Below are positions 1-8,316 of a stretch of DNA of 64,000 nt, one piece after another. The notes beneath the pieces are model-generated. The model saw nothing but the letters and a program-made list of their open reading frames with translations. It was not told the DNA's origin and did no database searches. Made by a program: the position numbers and the translations under genes. The number at the start of each line of letters is the position of its first letter. Position 1 is the stretch's first letter. Source of the DNA: JAZKFT01 sp963845495 (GTDB lineage Bacteria; Bacteroidota; Bacteroidia; Chitinophagales; Chitinophagaceae); assembly GCA_963845495.1 (NCBI GenBank), contig CAWJTH010000039.1, forward strand, positions 90,702 through 154,701. The letters are read 5' to 3'.

Positions 1-2
1 GT

Positions 3-788
3 AATGAAAGTGAAGAGTCGTGCAAGGCGCTGGAATACAGGGCCAACGACGTGTTGCACTTGTTGTTAGAAAATATGAACGATTACAATTCCCTAAAAAT
101 GATGATTACACGTGCCAGGGAAAATGCCCGTGGCGCACAAGATCATCTTACCAAAGAAGTTTGGGAAGCGGTGAACCAGATGTATCACAACGTAAACAAC
201 CTTGACCTGTGGAACACTATCAACAATGGCGACCAAATTACCATGTTGACCAAATTATCTGATAATTGCCTAGCATATTACGGCGTTACAGACATTACCA
301 TGCCCCGCAGCCAAGGATGGAATTTTATGAATTTAGGCCGCTATACTGAAAGGTGTTTCCAAACACTAGATATTGTAGGCGAAAAGTTTAAGGAAATGGA
401 TTACGATTTAAATGATGAACAACATATTGTGCATTGGCGCAATATGCTGCTTTGTTTAAGTGGTTATGAACTATACTTGAAAGCATACCGTAGCGGCAGC
501 CATACCGAGAACATTATTGACATGACCTTTTTCAACAACGAATTTCCACGTAGTATTATTTATTCGGTACATCGGGTAAGGCATTATTTGAAGATTGTAT
601 TGGCCGAAAATGAACACTCCAACAATGCGCATATTTTGCGGGTAATGGGTAAGTTGCATGCAACCATAGCCTACACTGACTTACAAGAAATCCAAAAAAT
701 GGGATTGAAAGATTTCATTTCAACCTTACGGGAACAATTGATAGAAGTGAGTCAGCTGATTGGTCAATCTTTTTTCTCTTATTATTGA
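3..788 (+). CDS. Alpha-E domain protein (DUF403), 5' end cut by window
   Basis: The frame is open from base 3, so the gene begins left of the window and only the C-terminal ~261 residues are visible. Long helices with RARENARGAQDHLTKE and a following WEAVNQMY segment are typical of the alpha-E (DUF403) family. This family usually sits between a circularly permuted ATP-grasp gene and a transglutaminase gene, and a transglutaminase follows here after 151 bp. Those clusters have been predicted to make or attach a peptide-like product, but the reaction of alpha-E proteins is not established. The ATP-grasp partner would lie to the left. Confidence 0.85.
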   Translation, partial: NESEESCKALEYRANDVLHLLLENMNDYNSLKMMITRARENARGAQDHLTKEVWEAVNQMYHNVNNLDLWNTINNGDQITMLTKLSDNCLAYYGVTDITMPRSQGWNFMNLGRYTERCFQTLDIVGEKFKEMDYDLNDEQHIVHWRNMLLCLSGYELYLKAYRSGSHTENIIDMTFFNNEFPRSIIYSVHRVRHYLKIVLAENEHSNNAHILRVMGKLHATIAYTDLQEIQKMGLKDFISTLREQLIEVSQLIGQSFFSYY

Positions 789-939
789 TTATACGGCTGG
801 CGGCACTATATGCTTAATTATCTATACTTTCGCAACCGGAAATCATCTTTATCTCTTTTCTAATTTTTTATCTGGATGCAAGTAGTTCGAACGTTTGATT
901 TTCATTAGCGTATCAACAATTGGCATCTAACAAGTTCTT

Positions 940-1938
940 ATGCCCGTTTATAAAATTCAACACATTACCAATTATGAATACGATGCCTTGGTAATTGATA
1001 GCATCAACCAAATAAAAATTTATCCTTTTCAATCTACTGATCAACAGGTATTGGATCACGAGGTAATTATTACCAACAATCCGCCGGTTATGATGTACAC
1101 CGATTATTGGGGCAATAAAACTGGCGTTTTTACAGTTACCGAACCGCACAAAAAAATGACCATCGAAAGCAGATTGACGGTGCAAACAGAAACATCGCAA
1201 CTACCCGATATTACTCCGTTATCTATTTTATTACAATATGATTACCGCTTGCCGGAACAAATCGAATCTACCGAAGCCATTTATGAAATTTTAAAACAAG
1301 TACCGTTAGCAGAAAGCGGAGCAAAACTCATAAACGGCAAATGGCAATTTGAAAACAATTATGACCCGCAAATTGCGAACCGAAAATTGCCAAACACATA
1401 CCAGTCGTGGATCATCGCTGATTTTTGCAACCGCTATATTTTCGAAAATTTTACATACGAAAAAGGCATTACCACTATTGAAACGACGGTGGACGAAATT
1501 TTAAAATACAAAAAAGGCGTTTGTCAGGATTTTGCCCACTTATTGTTGCAATTACTGCGAACCGCTGGCATTATTTGTAGATATGTAAGCGGCTATATTT
1601 GTCCGAATAAAAATGGCATGCGTGGCGAAGGTGCCACCCATGCGTGGATAGAAATTTGGTTGGACGGACAAGGTTGGCTCGGCTTGGACCCGACCAATAA
1701 TTTATGGGTAAAACAGAGCCATGTTCGCTTGGCGGTGGGTAGAAGTTTTGATGATTGCAGCCCTGCAAAAGGCACATTTAAAGGTTTGGCCAATCAAAAA
1801 TTAAGCGTTTTTGTAAGCATTGGTTATGAAGACGGCAACAAATTTGAAGACCAAAATTTGGTAACCATGCAACATGAACGTACACCTGTGCCGGTAATTA
1901 TTCCAAGGCATCATCATCATGCACAGCAACAGCAATAG
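940..1938 (+). CDS. Transglutaminase-like protein with N-terminal beta domain
   Basis: 332 residues. The N-terminal ~100 residues form the beta-rich Transglut_N-type domain (start MPVYKIQHITNYEYD). The papain-like core follows, with catalytic Cys in KKGVCQDFAHLLLQLLR (about residue 194), His in ATHAWIEIW and Asp in GLDPTNN. No signal peptide is seen, so it is probably cytoplasmic. It sits beside the alpha-E gene, the standard partner in this cluster. The activity may be protease, amidase or ligase rather than protein cross-linking. The C-terminus ends in a natural HHHH then QQQQ run. Confidence 0.88.
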   Translation: MPVYKIQHITNYEYDALVIDSINQIKIYPFQSTDQQVLDHEVIITNNPPVMMYTDYWGNKTGVFTVTEPHKKMTIESRLTVQTETSQLPDITPLSILLQYDYRLPEQIESTEAIYEILKQVPLAESGAKLINGKWQFENNYDPQIANRKLPNTYQSWIIADFCNRYIFENFTYEKGITTIETTVDEILKYKKGVCQDFAHLLLQLLRTAGIICRYVSGYICPNKNGMRGEGATHAWIEIWLDGQGWLGLDPTNNLWVKQSHVRLAVGRSFDDCSPAKGTFKGLANQKLSVFVSIGYEDGNKFEDQNLVTMQHERTPVPVIIPRHHHHAQQQQ

Positions 1939-1981
1939 ATTTTTAGTTATTTTTATGATATCAATCCCCAAAAACTATATC

Positions 1982-2500
1982 ATGAAAAAAACCTTTGCTT
2001 GCTTTGTTATCGTTTTGGCTTTTACAAGTTGCATGCAATCTGTAAAAGGGCCTAATGGCGTGGTGTACAGCACGGTTGCCCAATACAACGATTATATTGT
2101 AGGCCGCCAAATGGAAATTATAAAATCAATGAAGGATATGGTAGCGATGATTGGCACCAATAAAGCCATGGCGCTTAATATGTTATCAAACGTATCAGTA
2201 AAATGTTTAGAAAAAGCTAAAGATGTGGAAGGTATGCCTGCTTGGAAAGGGAATACAAATTTTAGGGATAAAGCCGTTGGCATGTTTAGGTATTATGGAA
2301 CCACTTATTCCAACGATTTTAAAGAGTTGATACAATTAGCCAGCAACCCTGAAATTACTGAAACCGAACGGGCCAGTTTAAAAGATAAGGGTAAAGCTAT
2401 TGATAGAGAAGAAGAAAAAATGAATGAAGGCTTTCTTGATGCCCAAAAAGAATTTTCGGAAGCCAATCATTTACGGCTGGAAAAAAGAAATGAATATTAA
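1982..2500 (+). CDS. Small predicted lipoprotein, helical, function unknown
   Basis: 172 residues from the ATG at 1982. The frame is open 21 codons further up, but this start gives a clean lipoprotein signal peptide (MKKTFACFVIVLAFTSC, lipobox-like FTSC) and the upstream part does not. The mature part is mostly amphipathic helix rich in Lys, Glu and Met. It resembles a family of surface lipoproteins found in Bacteroidota and Leptospira (the LIC11966-like proteins), but that link is from memory and weak. It lies 43 bp after the transglutaminase gene and converges with the acetyltransferase gene, whose stop is 3 bp away. Confidence 0.65.
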   Translation: MKKTFACFVIVLAFTSCMQSVKGPNGVVYSTVAQYNDYIVGRQMEIIKSMKDMVAMIGTNKAMALNMLSNVSVKCLEKAKDVEGMPAWKGNTNFRDKAVGMFRYYGTTYSNDFKELIQLASNPEITETERASLKDKGKAIDREEEKMNEGFLDAQKEFSEANHLRLEKRNEY

Positions 2501-2502
2501 AC

Positions 2503-2946
2503 TCATTTCACCATTTCTATATGTGGGATATCGTCTTCTAAATAAGGTTCGCCAGCAATTACAAAACCCAACGATTCGTAAAATTTTTCAAGGTAGCGCT
2601 GTGCGCCTATTCGAATGGGCACTTGCCCGAAAAGACCATATAATTGCTCGATTGATTTTTGCATTAATATTTTACCGATACCAGTTCCGCGAACCTTTGG
2701 TGAACTTACCACCCTACCAATGGAAGCTTCGGCAAACGAATCGCCAGCTTTTAAAATACGGGTGTAGGCAACCAATATATTATCCTCGTTCCAACCCATT
2801 AAATGCCAGCTTTTTAAGTCTTTCCCATCTTCATCTAAATATGGGCAATTTTGTTCTACCACAAATACCTCGCTGCGCAATTGAAGGATTGCATACAATT
2901 GGTATGGTGTTAGCTCGTCAAATGTTTTCAGTTCCCAGTTGATCAT
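2503..2946 (-). CDS. elaA: GNAT N-acetyltransferase, ElaA family
   Basis: 147 residues. The start MINWELKTFDELTPYQLYAI matches the usual ElaA beginning, so 2946 is preferred over an ATG six codons upstream. The fold is a compact GNAT acyltransferase: RSEVFVVEQNCPY near residue 30, the acetyl-CoA loop VVSSPKVRGTGIGKILM (RxxGxG/A type) near 87, and a C-terminal IGAQRYLEKFYESLGF segment. The substrate is not known. The gene converges with the lipoprotein gene with only 2 bp between stop codons, so there is no room for a separate terminator. Confidence 0.85.
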   Translation of the reverse strand: MINWELKTFDELTPYQLYAILQLRSEVFVVEQNCPYLDEDGKDLKSWHLMGWNEDNILVAYTRILKAGDSFAEASIGRVVSSPKVRGTGIGKILMQKSIEQLYGLFGQVPIRIGAQRYLEKFYESLGFVIAGEPYLEDDIPHIEMVK

Positions 2947-2987
2947 CTTTTCCGATTTGGGCAAATATAATCGCCGGAGGCGATAAA

Positions 2988-3023
2988 ATAAGTCTGCGAA
3001 GCGAGGACGCTTCGCAGACTTAT
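2988..3023. repeat. 16-bp perfect inverted repeat between elaA and the M28 peptidase
   Basis: Arms of 16 nt (core AAGTCTGCGAAGCG) flank a 4-nt loop AGGA. No U-run follows on either strand. It lies about 105 bp past the peptidase stop and 41 bp before elaA. It could be a terminator without a U-tract, or a mobile REP-like dyad. Confidence 0.7.
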
Positions 3024-3128
3024 CAAAGTAAAAATTTAAAAGTAAAATTGATTACTGATTATTTGCAATGATAAATAAATATTAGCGTTTGTCTAAATAC
3101 TAACTACTATTATCTAAGTACTTTTCTC

Positions 3129-4478
3129 CTACCTTCCAACGCTTGGCATAACTGGCAAACTTTCATTTCCAGCTTCATTTACCGATTGTACAGCAAAAAA
3201 GTAATTGTCTTTCGAGTAAAGCAAATCAGCATTAAGGCTAGTTGTAAAAATCTTTTTCTGCCAAACCGGGCTACTTGTTTCACGCATTAAAATATAATAA
3301 CCTTTTACGTTGCCGGTTTTTGGTTTCGACCAACTTAATACCGTATGGTTCGTTAGGTTTTTCACATCTACTTTTACATTTTGTGGCATACTTGGCGCTT
3401 TGGCTAAATTACTCAGCGTACTCAAATTCATGGCGGTATTTTTACGGAGGTATTCAAAATCCATAAATTTTTCCAAATCGCCGTATTCAATGCCATTTTC
3501 CATGCGTAAATCTTGGTGTTGATGGTTGAAATTTTCGTTCAATTCCGTAATGCGCACGGCGGCAAAACCACGTTGCAAAAATGGTGTATGGTCTCCGCCA
3601 CGTAAAAACCGGTCGCTGCGATACACCAACATAATCTTTAAATTATCAACGTAGCGTTCCCCAATCTCCTTTACATAACGTGCCAATTGCCGGCTTTTGC
3701 TATCGTTTTCCAAACCAAGGCTACGTATATTATTCAACGATTTTTCTGCTTCAAAAGCAGGAATACCTTCGCTGAAAATTCGAACAGTTGTATTGTCAAT
3801 ATTTTTTGTTTCTGAGCTATTGTTGCTGCCCATAATGTCGTTGTTTAACATGGCTTCAATATCCCAATTTTGCTGTTTGGCTTTTTCAGCTAGAAACCCA
3901 CTGCCCAATAAACCTTGCTCCTCGCCGCTAACCGCAACAAAAATTACTGTAGCCGAAAATTGCTGTTGCGACATCACCCTTGCGCATTCCAAAACATTTG
4001 CCACTCCGCTCCCATCGTCGTTTGCACCTGGGGCATCGCTTGTTCGATTCATTACATCGGTTACGCGGCTATCCAAATGACCGCTCACTAAAAAAATACG
4101 ATGGTCGGCTGTGTCTGTTCCTTTTAAAACGGCCATCACATTTCCAAGATTTGTTGGTTTGTCGATGCGTTTCCCATCGGGTTGTAAAGTGGTCGTATCC
4201 AAATAACAGGTCATGCGGCCATTGCTATTTTTGGCGAAACTGTTCATTTTAGACAATACCCAAAGCCTTGCTGCGCCAATACCACGTTGTTTTTCAGTTA
4301 ATGTGCTCATTACTTGGCGAGTACCAAAAGCTACCAGTTGGTGAATGTAACTTTGCAATGAATCGGAAGAAATCTGTAATACCATCTTTTCAATTGTAGG
4401 GTCTCGGTTAATGATTTCTTGGGCTGAAATGGATTGGATACAAACAAATAAGCTGGCTACTACGATAAGTTTTCTCAT
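3129..4478 (-). CDS. Secreted M28-family zinc aminopeptidase with C-terminal FnIII domain
   Basis: 449 residues. A signal peptide (MRKLIVVASLFVCIQSISAQ) is followed by the M28 peptidase fold. Zinc-binding residues are visible in order: His/Asp in VSGHLDSR, Asp in PGANDDGSGVAN, Glu-Glu in AVSGEEQGLLGS, Asp in NNDIMGSNN and His in RGGDHTPFL. Residues ~360-449 look like a fibronectin type III domain (PSMPQNVKVD, then TVLSWSKP, ending AVQSVNEAGN). It is exported and probably removes N-terminal amino acids from peptides outside the inner membrane. No T9SS sorting domain is seen. Confidence 0.88.
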   Translation of the reverse strand: MRKLIVVASLFVCIQSISAQEIINRDPTIEKMVLQISSDSLQSYIHQLVAFGTRQVMSTLTEKQRGIGAARLWVLSKMNSFAKNSNGRMTCYLDTTTLQPDGKRIDKPTNLGNVMAVLKGTDTADHRIFLVSGHLDSRVTDVMNRTSDAPGANDDGSGVANVLECARVMSQQQFSATVIFVAVSGEEQGLLGSGFLAEKAKQQNWDIEAMLNNDIMGSNNSSETKNIDNTTVRIFSEGIPAFEAEKSLNNIRSLGLENDSKSRQLARYVKEIGERYVDNLKIMLVYRSDRFLRGGDHTPFLQRGFAAVRITELNENFNHQHQDLRMENGIEYGDLEKFMDFEYLRKNTAMNLSTLSNLAKAPSMPQNVKVDVKNLTNHTVLSWSKPKTGNVKGYYILMRETSSPVWQKKIFTTSLNADLLYSKDNYFFAVQSVNEAGNESLPVMPSVGR

Positions 4479-4535
4479 AAATATTAGATGGAATTTCTGA
4501 TTTGCAAAATAAGATTTTTAGATGAGTTTTAAACA

Positions 4536-4638
4536 GTAGGGGCGGCCCTTGTGGCCGCCCTTGTTTGCAAAGCAGTTTGCGACATTGCCTGTAAGCGGCA
4601 TTGCCACATTGCGGGGCGGCCACAAGGGCCGCCCCTAC
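4536..4638. repeat. GC-rich compound inverted repeat (REP/BIME-like)
   Basis: A 25-nt arm (4536-4560) is repeated in perfect inverted orientation at 4614-4638 around a 53-nt spacer. Each arm is itself a hairpin (GGGCGGCC-CTTGT-GGCCGCCC). The arms are far more GC-rich than the flanking DNA, which suggests a dispersed mobile repeat and not a simple terminator. Confidence 0.85.
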
Positions 4639-5005
4639 GGCGATCATGTAATTTTAGAGGTTGAAAGAATACAAGAAGACCGTGTCCGCTGCGCCCCGGA
4701 TGGGCAGTAGTACCACGCAAAGCGCCTTTTTTAATGGATAATTGAATAATTTATAATGGATAATTTTGTTTAGTGAATTGGCGCTGCGGAGTACTACAGA
4801 CAGCCGGAATTGGCGCCCAAAAAAATATCCAATTATTCCACTTTTACATTTACGGCATTGCCTGTTTCATAATGGGTTTGGCGCATCGATGGTTACGTTT
4901 TTAAGTAATGTCTTTTGCATGTTGCAATACAAACCCTTGTTTGGCGGAGATGCTCATATTATATCATGCACCCGAGAAAGGACACAAAACGCACCTTTTT
5001 CTCTG

Positions 5006-5057
5006 CCTTCTTTGCTTCTTTACGGTAAAAATATCTACCGCGAAGAAGCAAAGAAGG
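5006..5057. repeat. Long hairpin upstream of the GT2 gene
   Basis: Perfect 15-nt arms (CCTTCTTTGCTTCTT and its complement) are extended inward by GGTA/TACC around an AT-rich loop. It is not followed by a U-run. It may be a repeat element or a terminator-like structure isolating the promoter at 5113. Confidence 0.7.
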
Positions 5058-5112
5058 TAGATTGTTCAATATTCATTGTTCATTATTCACTTTTCATTGT
5101 TCATTATCGTGT

Positions 5113-5120
5113 TACTTTTG
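5113..5120 (+). promoter_or_regulatory. -7 promoter box TACTTTTG, 5 nt before the GT2 start codon
   Basis: Exact match to the Bacteroidota -7 consensus TAnnTTTG. Only five bases separate it from the ATG at 5126, so transcription would begin at or next to the start codon. This also rules out the longer reading frame upstream. Confidence 0.6.
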
Positions 5121-5125
5121 CCGCC

Positions 5126-6088
5126 ATGATAAATAAGCTCCAGCCTGAATTATCGGTGGTAATACCGGTAATGAATGAGGAAGATAACGTGCAACCGATG
5201 GTAGAAGCGGTTGAAGCGGCGCTGCAAGGCATTGATTATGAAGTGATTTTTGTGGATGATGGCAGCACCGACGCCACAAGGCAAAATATTAGAAAGTATG
5301 CCGATGGCAAAATAAACTTGGTAGAGCTGCGTAAAAATTATGGCCAAAGTACGGCCATGACGGCGGGTATCGATTACTCGAAAGGTAGATATATTGCCAT
5401 GCTGGACGGTGATTTGCAAAACGACCCGACCGACATTCCAATGATGCTAAACTTGCTGAAAGAAGGCGATTGGGATGTGGTAGCCGGCAATAGGGCAAAC
5501 AGAAAAGACGGTATGTTTTTGCGTAAAATTCCTAGTAAAATTGCCAATGCATTAATCCGCCGTTGGACGAAAGTGTACATTAAAGATTATGGCTGCACAT
5601 TAAAAATATTTAAAAAAGAAATTGCCGACGACCTTGGTTTGTACGGCGAATTGCACCGTTTTATTCCCGTGCTTGCCGCTTTGCAAGGGGCCCGCATTAC
5701 ACAAGTGGATGTTAAACATCATGCACGCAGATTTGGGCAAAGCAAGTATGGTATTGGTAGAACTTTTAGGGTGTTGAGCGATTTGGTGACGATGGTTTTC
5801 TTCCGCAGATACATCCAAAAACCAATGCACTTGTTTGGAACGTTGGGATTTGTTAGTTTGTTTTTTGGTATCATCATCAATGCTTATTTATTGGTGTTGA
5901 AAATAATGGGGCATGATATTGGCGGCAAACCTATGCTGATTTTGGGGTTGATATTTTTATTGGGCGGCATCCAATTAATTACCATCGGCATTTTGGCGGA
6001 AATAAATGTGCGTACTTATTTTGAATCGGGGAATAAAAAAACGTATCAGGTAAGGAATGTTTTTCCGAAGGAGAACCATGATTTGTAG
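5126..6088 (+). CDS. GT2 glycosyltransferase, DPM1/GtrB/ArnC type, two C-terminal membrane helices
   Basis: 320 residues from the ATG at 5126. It transfers a sugar from an activated donor, probably onto polyprenyl phosphate. The GT-A domain begins ELSVVIPVMNEEDNV and has the nucleotide-binding FVDDGSTDATRQNI and metal-binding MLDGDLQNDP motifs. The last ~100 residues hold two transmembrane segments (around LFGTLGFVSLFFGIIINAYL and PMLILGLIFLLGGIQLITIG). The next gene is a flippase-like membrane protein in the same direction, a common pairing in lipid-linked sugar pathways. The exact donor and acceptor cannot be told. Confidence 0.85.
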   Translation: MINKLQPELSVVIPVMNEEDNVQPMVEAVEAALQGIDYEVIFVDDGSTDATRQNIRKYADGKINLVELRKNYGQSTAMTAGIDYSKGRYIAMLDGDLQNDPTDIPMMLNLLKEGDWDVVAGNRANRKDGMFLRKIPSKIANALIRRWTKVYIKDYGCTLKIFKKEIADDLGLYGELHRFIPVLAALQGARITQVDVKHHARRFGQSKYGIGRTFRVLSDLVTMVFFRRYIQKPMHLFGTLGFVSLFFGIIINAYLLVLKIMGHDIGGKPMLILGLIFLLGGIQLITIGILAEINVRTYFESGNKKTYQVRNVFPKENHDL

Positions 6089-6213
6089 GATTTTTTGAAC
6101 CACAAAGCCACGAAGGAAAAGAAGCACAGTAAATATTCATTAAGTTTTTCATAATTGCCAAACATTAGCACATTAGCTAATCAGCAAATTAGCACATTTA
6201 TCAGCATTCCCAA

Positions 6214-7074
6214 ATGTTTAAGAACATCCCATCTTGGTTAAAACTTTTAATTAAAATCGTCGTTACGGCGGCGTGCCTTTGGTACGTAATTAAAAAAATA
6301 GATTGGACATTAACTTGGCATTTATTGCAGCATAGTAATAAATGGTGGTTAATAATGGCGCTGGTTTTAGTGGCTGCTTCTAAAATAGTTTCCTCTTTTC
6401 GGTTAAATATTTATTTCAACAATATCGGCATTTATTTAAAGATTAAAAACCAGTTACAATTGTATTGGCTGGGTATGTTTTATAATCTTTTTTTACCCGG
6501 TGGAATTGGCGGTGATGCATACAAAGTAATTCTTTTAAATAAAAAATACACTGATATTCCGGCAAAAAAAATTGGTGCTGCGGTATTGTTGGATAGATTA
6601 AGCGGTGTAGTGGCGTTAGGCGTTTTAGCAGTTGGTTTTTATTGGCTGGTATTTAAAGGAGACAATTATTCTACATGGTTATTAATTGCTATTTTACCCG
6701 GATTAGTCATGTATTATTTTATTACCAATAATATATTTCCATCTTTTAAAAAAGGATTTTTATCGGTTTTATTATTGGGCTTTTTAGTGCAACTATTGCA
6801 AGTAATTGCAGTGTATTGCATCATGTTCAGTACCAATACGGGCGGGCATTTCAGCGAATTACAACTGCTATTTTTATTATCTTCTATTGCTAATATGCTA
6901 CCCGTAACAATTGGCCCGTTTGGTGCCAGGCAAGCCGTTTTTTTATGGGGTGCAACGCAATTTAATTTAAATGCAACAGAAGCAGTTTATATTAGTTTAT
7001 TGTTCGATTTAATGCAAATGTTGGTGGCTTTAATTGGTGGAAGATGGATGTATAAAAATGCGTTGGAAAAGTAA
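6214..7074 (+). CDS. Lysylphosphatidylglycerol-synthase-like transmembrane protein (UPF0104, flippase-like)
   Basis: 286 residues with about seven to eight hydrophobic segments and no soluble catalytic domain. It matches the membrane half of the MprF/LPG_synthase_TM family: GLxYxxFLPGGIGGDAYK-like GMFYNLFLPGGIGGDAYK near residue 90, AAVLLDRLSGVVAL, and PVTIGPFGARQAVFLW near 230. It sits 125 bp after the GT2 gene on the same strand, so a role in moving or presenting a glycolipid is plausible. No substrate is known. Confidence 0.8.
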   Translation: MFKNIPSWLKLLIKIVVTAACLWYVIKKIDWTLTWHLLQHSNKWWLIMALVLVAASKIVSSFRLNIYFNNIGIYLKIKNQLQLYWLGMFYNLFLPGGIGGDAYKVILLNKKYTDIPAKKIGAAVLLDRLSGVVALGVLAVGFYWLVFKGDNYSTWLLIAILPGLVMYYFITNNIFPSFKKGFLSVLLLGFLVQLLQVIAVYCIMFSTNTGGHFSELQLLFLLSSIANMLPVTIGPFGARQAVFLWGATQFNLNATEAVYISLLFDLMQMLVALIGGRWMYKNALEK

Positions 7075-7077
7075 AGT

Positions 7078-7242
7078 AGTTAGTATTTAGTAATTAGTAT
7101 TTAGACAATACACTTCAATTTTAATTATCAACTAATGCGATTGCTTTCGGAAAAAAAATAAAAAACAAATAGTAAACCAATTATGTGGCGATACTTAAAT
7201 TATTACAATCTTCTAACTACTAATTACTAACGACTAACTACC
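7078..7242. repeat. Bracketed intergenic repeat element (TTAGTAATTAG-type arms)
   Basis: The gap between the flippase-like gene and purU is bracketed by inverted arms built of the degenerate word TTAGTAATTAG (7079-7106) and its complement CTAACTACTAATTACTAAC (7214-7240). The core begins ACACTTCAATTTTAATTATC, which recurs in other gaps of this window. Confidence 0.7.
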
Positions 7243-7247
7243 ATTTT

Positions 7248-8078
7248 ATGACTTCACATATTTTATTAATGGATGGCCCTGATGGCAAAGGTTTAATTTA
7301 TTTGGTTTGTAAAACCTTATACGAAAATGCTTGCAACATTATTAAGCAAGATGAATTTGTGAGCACGGATGGCCAATTTTTTATGCGTACCGAATTTGAA
7401 GGCGAAGTTGAAATTGATGTTTTATTATCAAATTTATATAAAGCCTTGCCCGACGGAATTAATCTTCGGTTAAATCCTAAAAAGAAAAAAGACATCATTG
7501 TTTTTTGTACAAAGGAACATCATTGTTTGGCGGAATTATTAATCCGTTATGCGTTTAACGAATTGGAAGCAAATATTTTAGCCGTTATCAGCAACCATAA
7601 TATTTTACAACCTTTTGTAAGCAAGTTTGGCATTCCGTTTCATTACATTTCTCACGAACATAAAACAAGGGAAGAGCATGAAGCGGCCATCCTTCGCACC
7701 ATCGATATTTACAAGCCAGAATATTTGGTGCTGGCGAAATATATGCGGGTGATTTCGGCTGACTTTGTGAACCTTTTTCCCAATCGCATCATCAATATCC
7801 ACCATTCATTTTTACCAGCATTTGTGGGTGCCAGTCCTTATAAACAAGCTTATGAAAGGGGTGTAAAAATTATTGGCGCCACCGCACATTTTGTAAATAA
7901 TAACCTTGACGAAGGGCCGATTATTTCCCAAAACATCAAAGAAGTGGACCATCGCTATTCAGCGCAAGACATGGCCACCGAAGGAAAAGACATTGAAAAA
8001 ATCGTGTTTTCGCAAGCATTAAAATTGGTTTTTAATGATAAAGTTTTTATACATGGGAATAGGACAGTGATTTTGTAG
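7248..8078 (+). CDS. purU: Formyltetrahydrofolate deformylase
   Basis: 276 residues. It hydrolyses 10-formyl-THF to formate and THF, supplying formate to purine synthesis and balancing one-carbon pools. The N-terminal ~85 residues are an ACT regulatory domain (start MTSHILLMDGPDGKGLIY). The formyltransferase-like catalytic domain shows Asn/His/Asp motifs: NIHHSFLPAFVGASPYKQAY near residue 180 and GATAHFVNNNLDEGPIISQ near 212. The length is normal. The promoter of the following toxin-antitoxin pair overlaps its 3' edge. Confidence 0.95.
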   Translation: MTSHILLMDGPDGKGLIYLVCKTLYENACNIIKQDEFVSTDGQFFMRTEFEGEVEIDVLLSNLYKALPDGINLRLNPKKKKDIIVFCTKEHHCLAELLIRYAFNELEANILAVISNHNILQPFVSKFGIPFHYISHEHKTREEHEAAILRTIDIYKPEYLVLAKYMRVISADFVNLFPNRIINIHHSFLPAFVGASPYKQAYERGVKIIGATAHFVNNNLDEGPIISQNIKEVDHRYSAQDMATEGKDIEKIVFSQALKLVFNDKVFIHGNRTVIL

Positions 8079-8082
8079 AAGA

Positions 8083-8112
8083 TTGGTATCAAGTAATTTA
8101 TTTGTATTTTTG
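8083..8112 (+). promoter_or_regulatory. Promoter of the Doc toxin-antitoxin pair
   Basis: TTG (8083-8085), 19 nt, TATTTTTG (8105-8112): an exact fit to the Bacteroidota promoter pattern. It starts only 5 bp after the purU stop and lies 15 bp before the antitoxin ATG, so the pair has its own promoter. Confidence 0.7.
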
Positions 8113-8127
8113 ATAAAATATTTTATT

Positions 8128-8310
8128 ATGAGTGTACAAGAAATGAAGAAAACGCTAATCAATCTTGTTGAAAAACAAGATGATACCCAAAAGCTTCAAA
8201 AGGCCTTGGAAATATTGGCAAATACCGAAAGCAAAGAATGGTCAGCTCAAGAAATCTTCGACAGGGTATCATCTCGATATAACAATACACTTAAAAAATT
8301 AGCTCAATAA
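8128..8310 (+). CDS. Putative antitoxin of a Doc-type toxin
   Basis: 60 residues from the ATG at 8128, chosen because the promoter box ends at 8112 and an earlier in-frame ATG at 8083 would overlap the promoter. It is a small, charged, helical protein (MSVQEMKKTLINLVEKQDD start, LKKLAQ end). It resembles short Bacteroidota antitoxins in its first 30 residues but is not a recognisable Phd. It is called an antitoxin mainly from position: it ends 6 bp before the Doc gene on the same strand. Confidence 0.65.
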   Translation: MSVQEMKKTLINLVEKQDDTQKLQKALEILANTESKEWSAQEIFDRVSSRYNNTLKKLAQ

Positions 8311-8316
8311 ATTGGA

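Larger units (their letters stand above)
4479..5125. other. Gene-free, repeat-rich island before the GT2 gene
   Basis: No convincing gene. The frame of the downstream glycosyltransferase stays open back to 4766, but that stretch codes for no recognisable protein. It contains a GC-rich double hairpin (4536-4638), an inverted pair GTAGTAC/GTACTAC with GCGCC/GGCGC inner arms (about 4707-4795), two copies of the word AATGGATAATT (about 4733-4765), a long hairpin (5006-5057) and tandem TTCATTGTTCATTATTCA-type words (5061-5105). Confidence 0.75.

Noticed and set aside
1906..1938. His-run at the transglutaminase C-terminus as a cloning tag
   Set aside because: Encoded by natural CAT codons followed by a Gln run and the stop codon, in native context with no vector sequence.
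4766..5125. 120-residue N-terminal extension of the GT2 protein
   Set aside because: It runs through hairpins and tandem words, has no protein-like features, and the promoter box at 5113 lies inside it.
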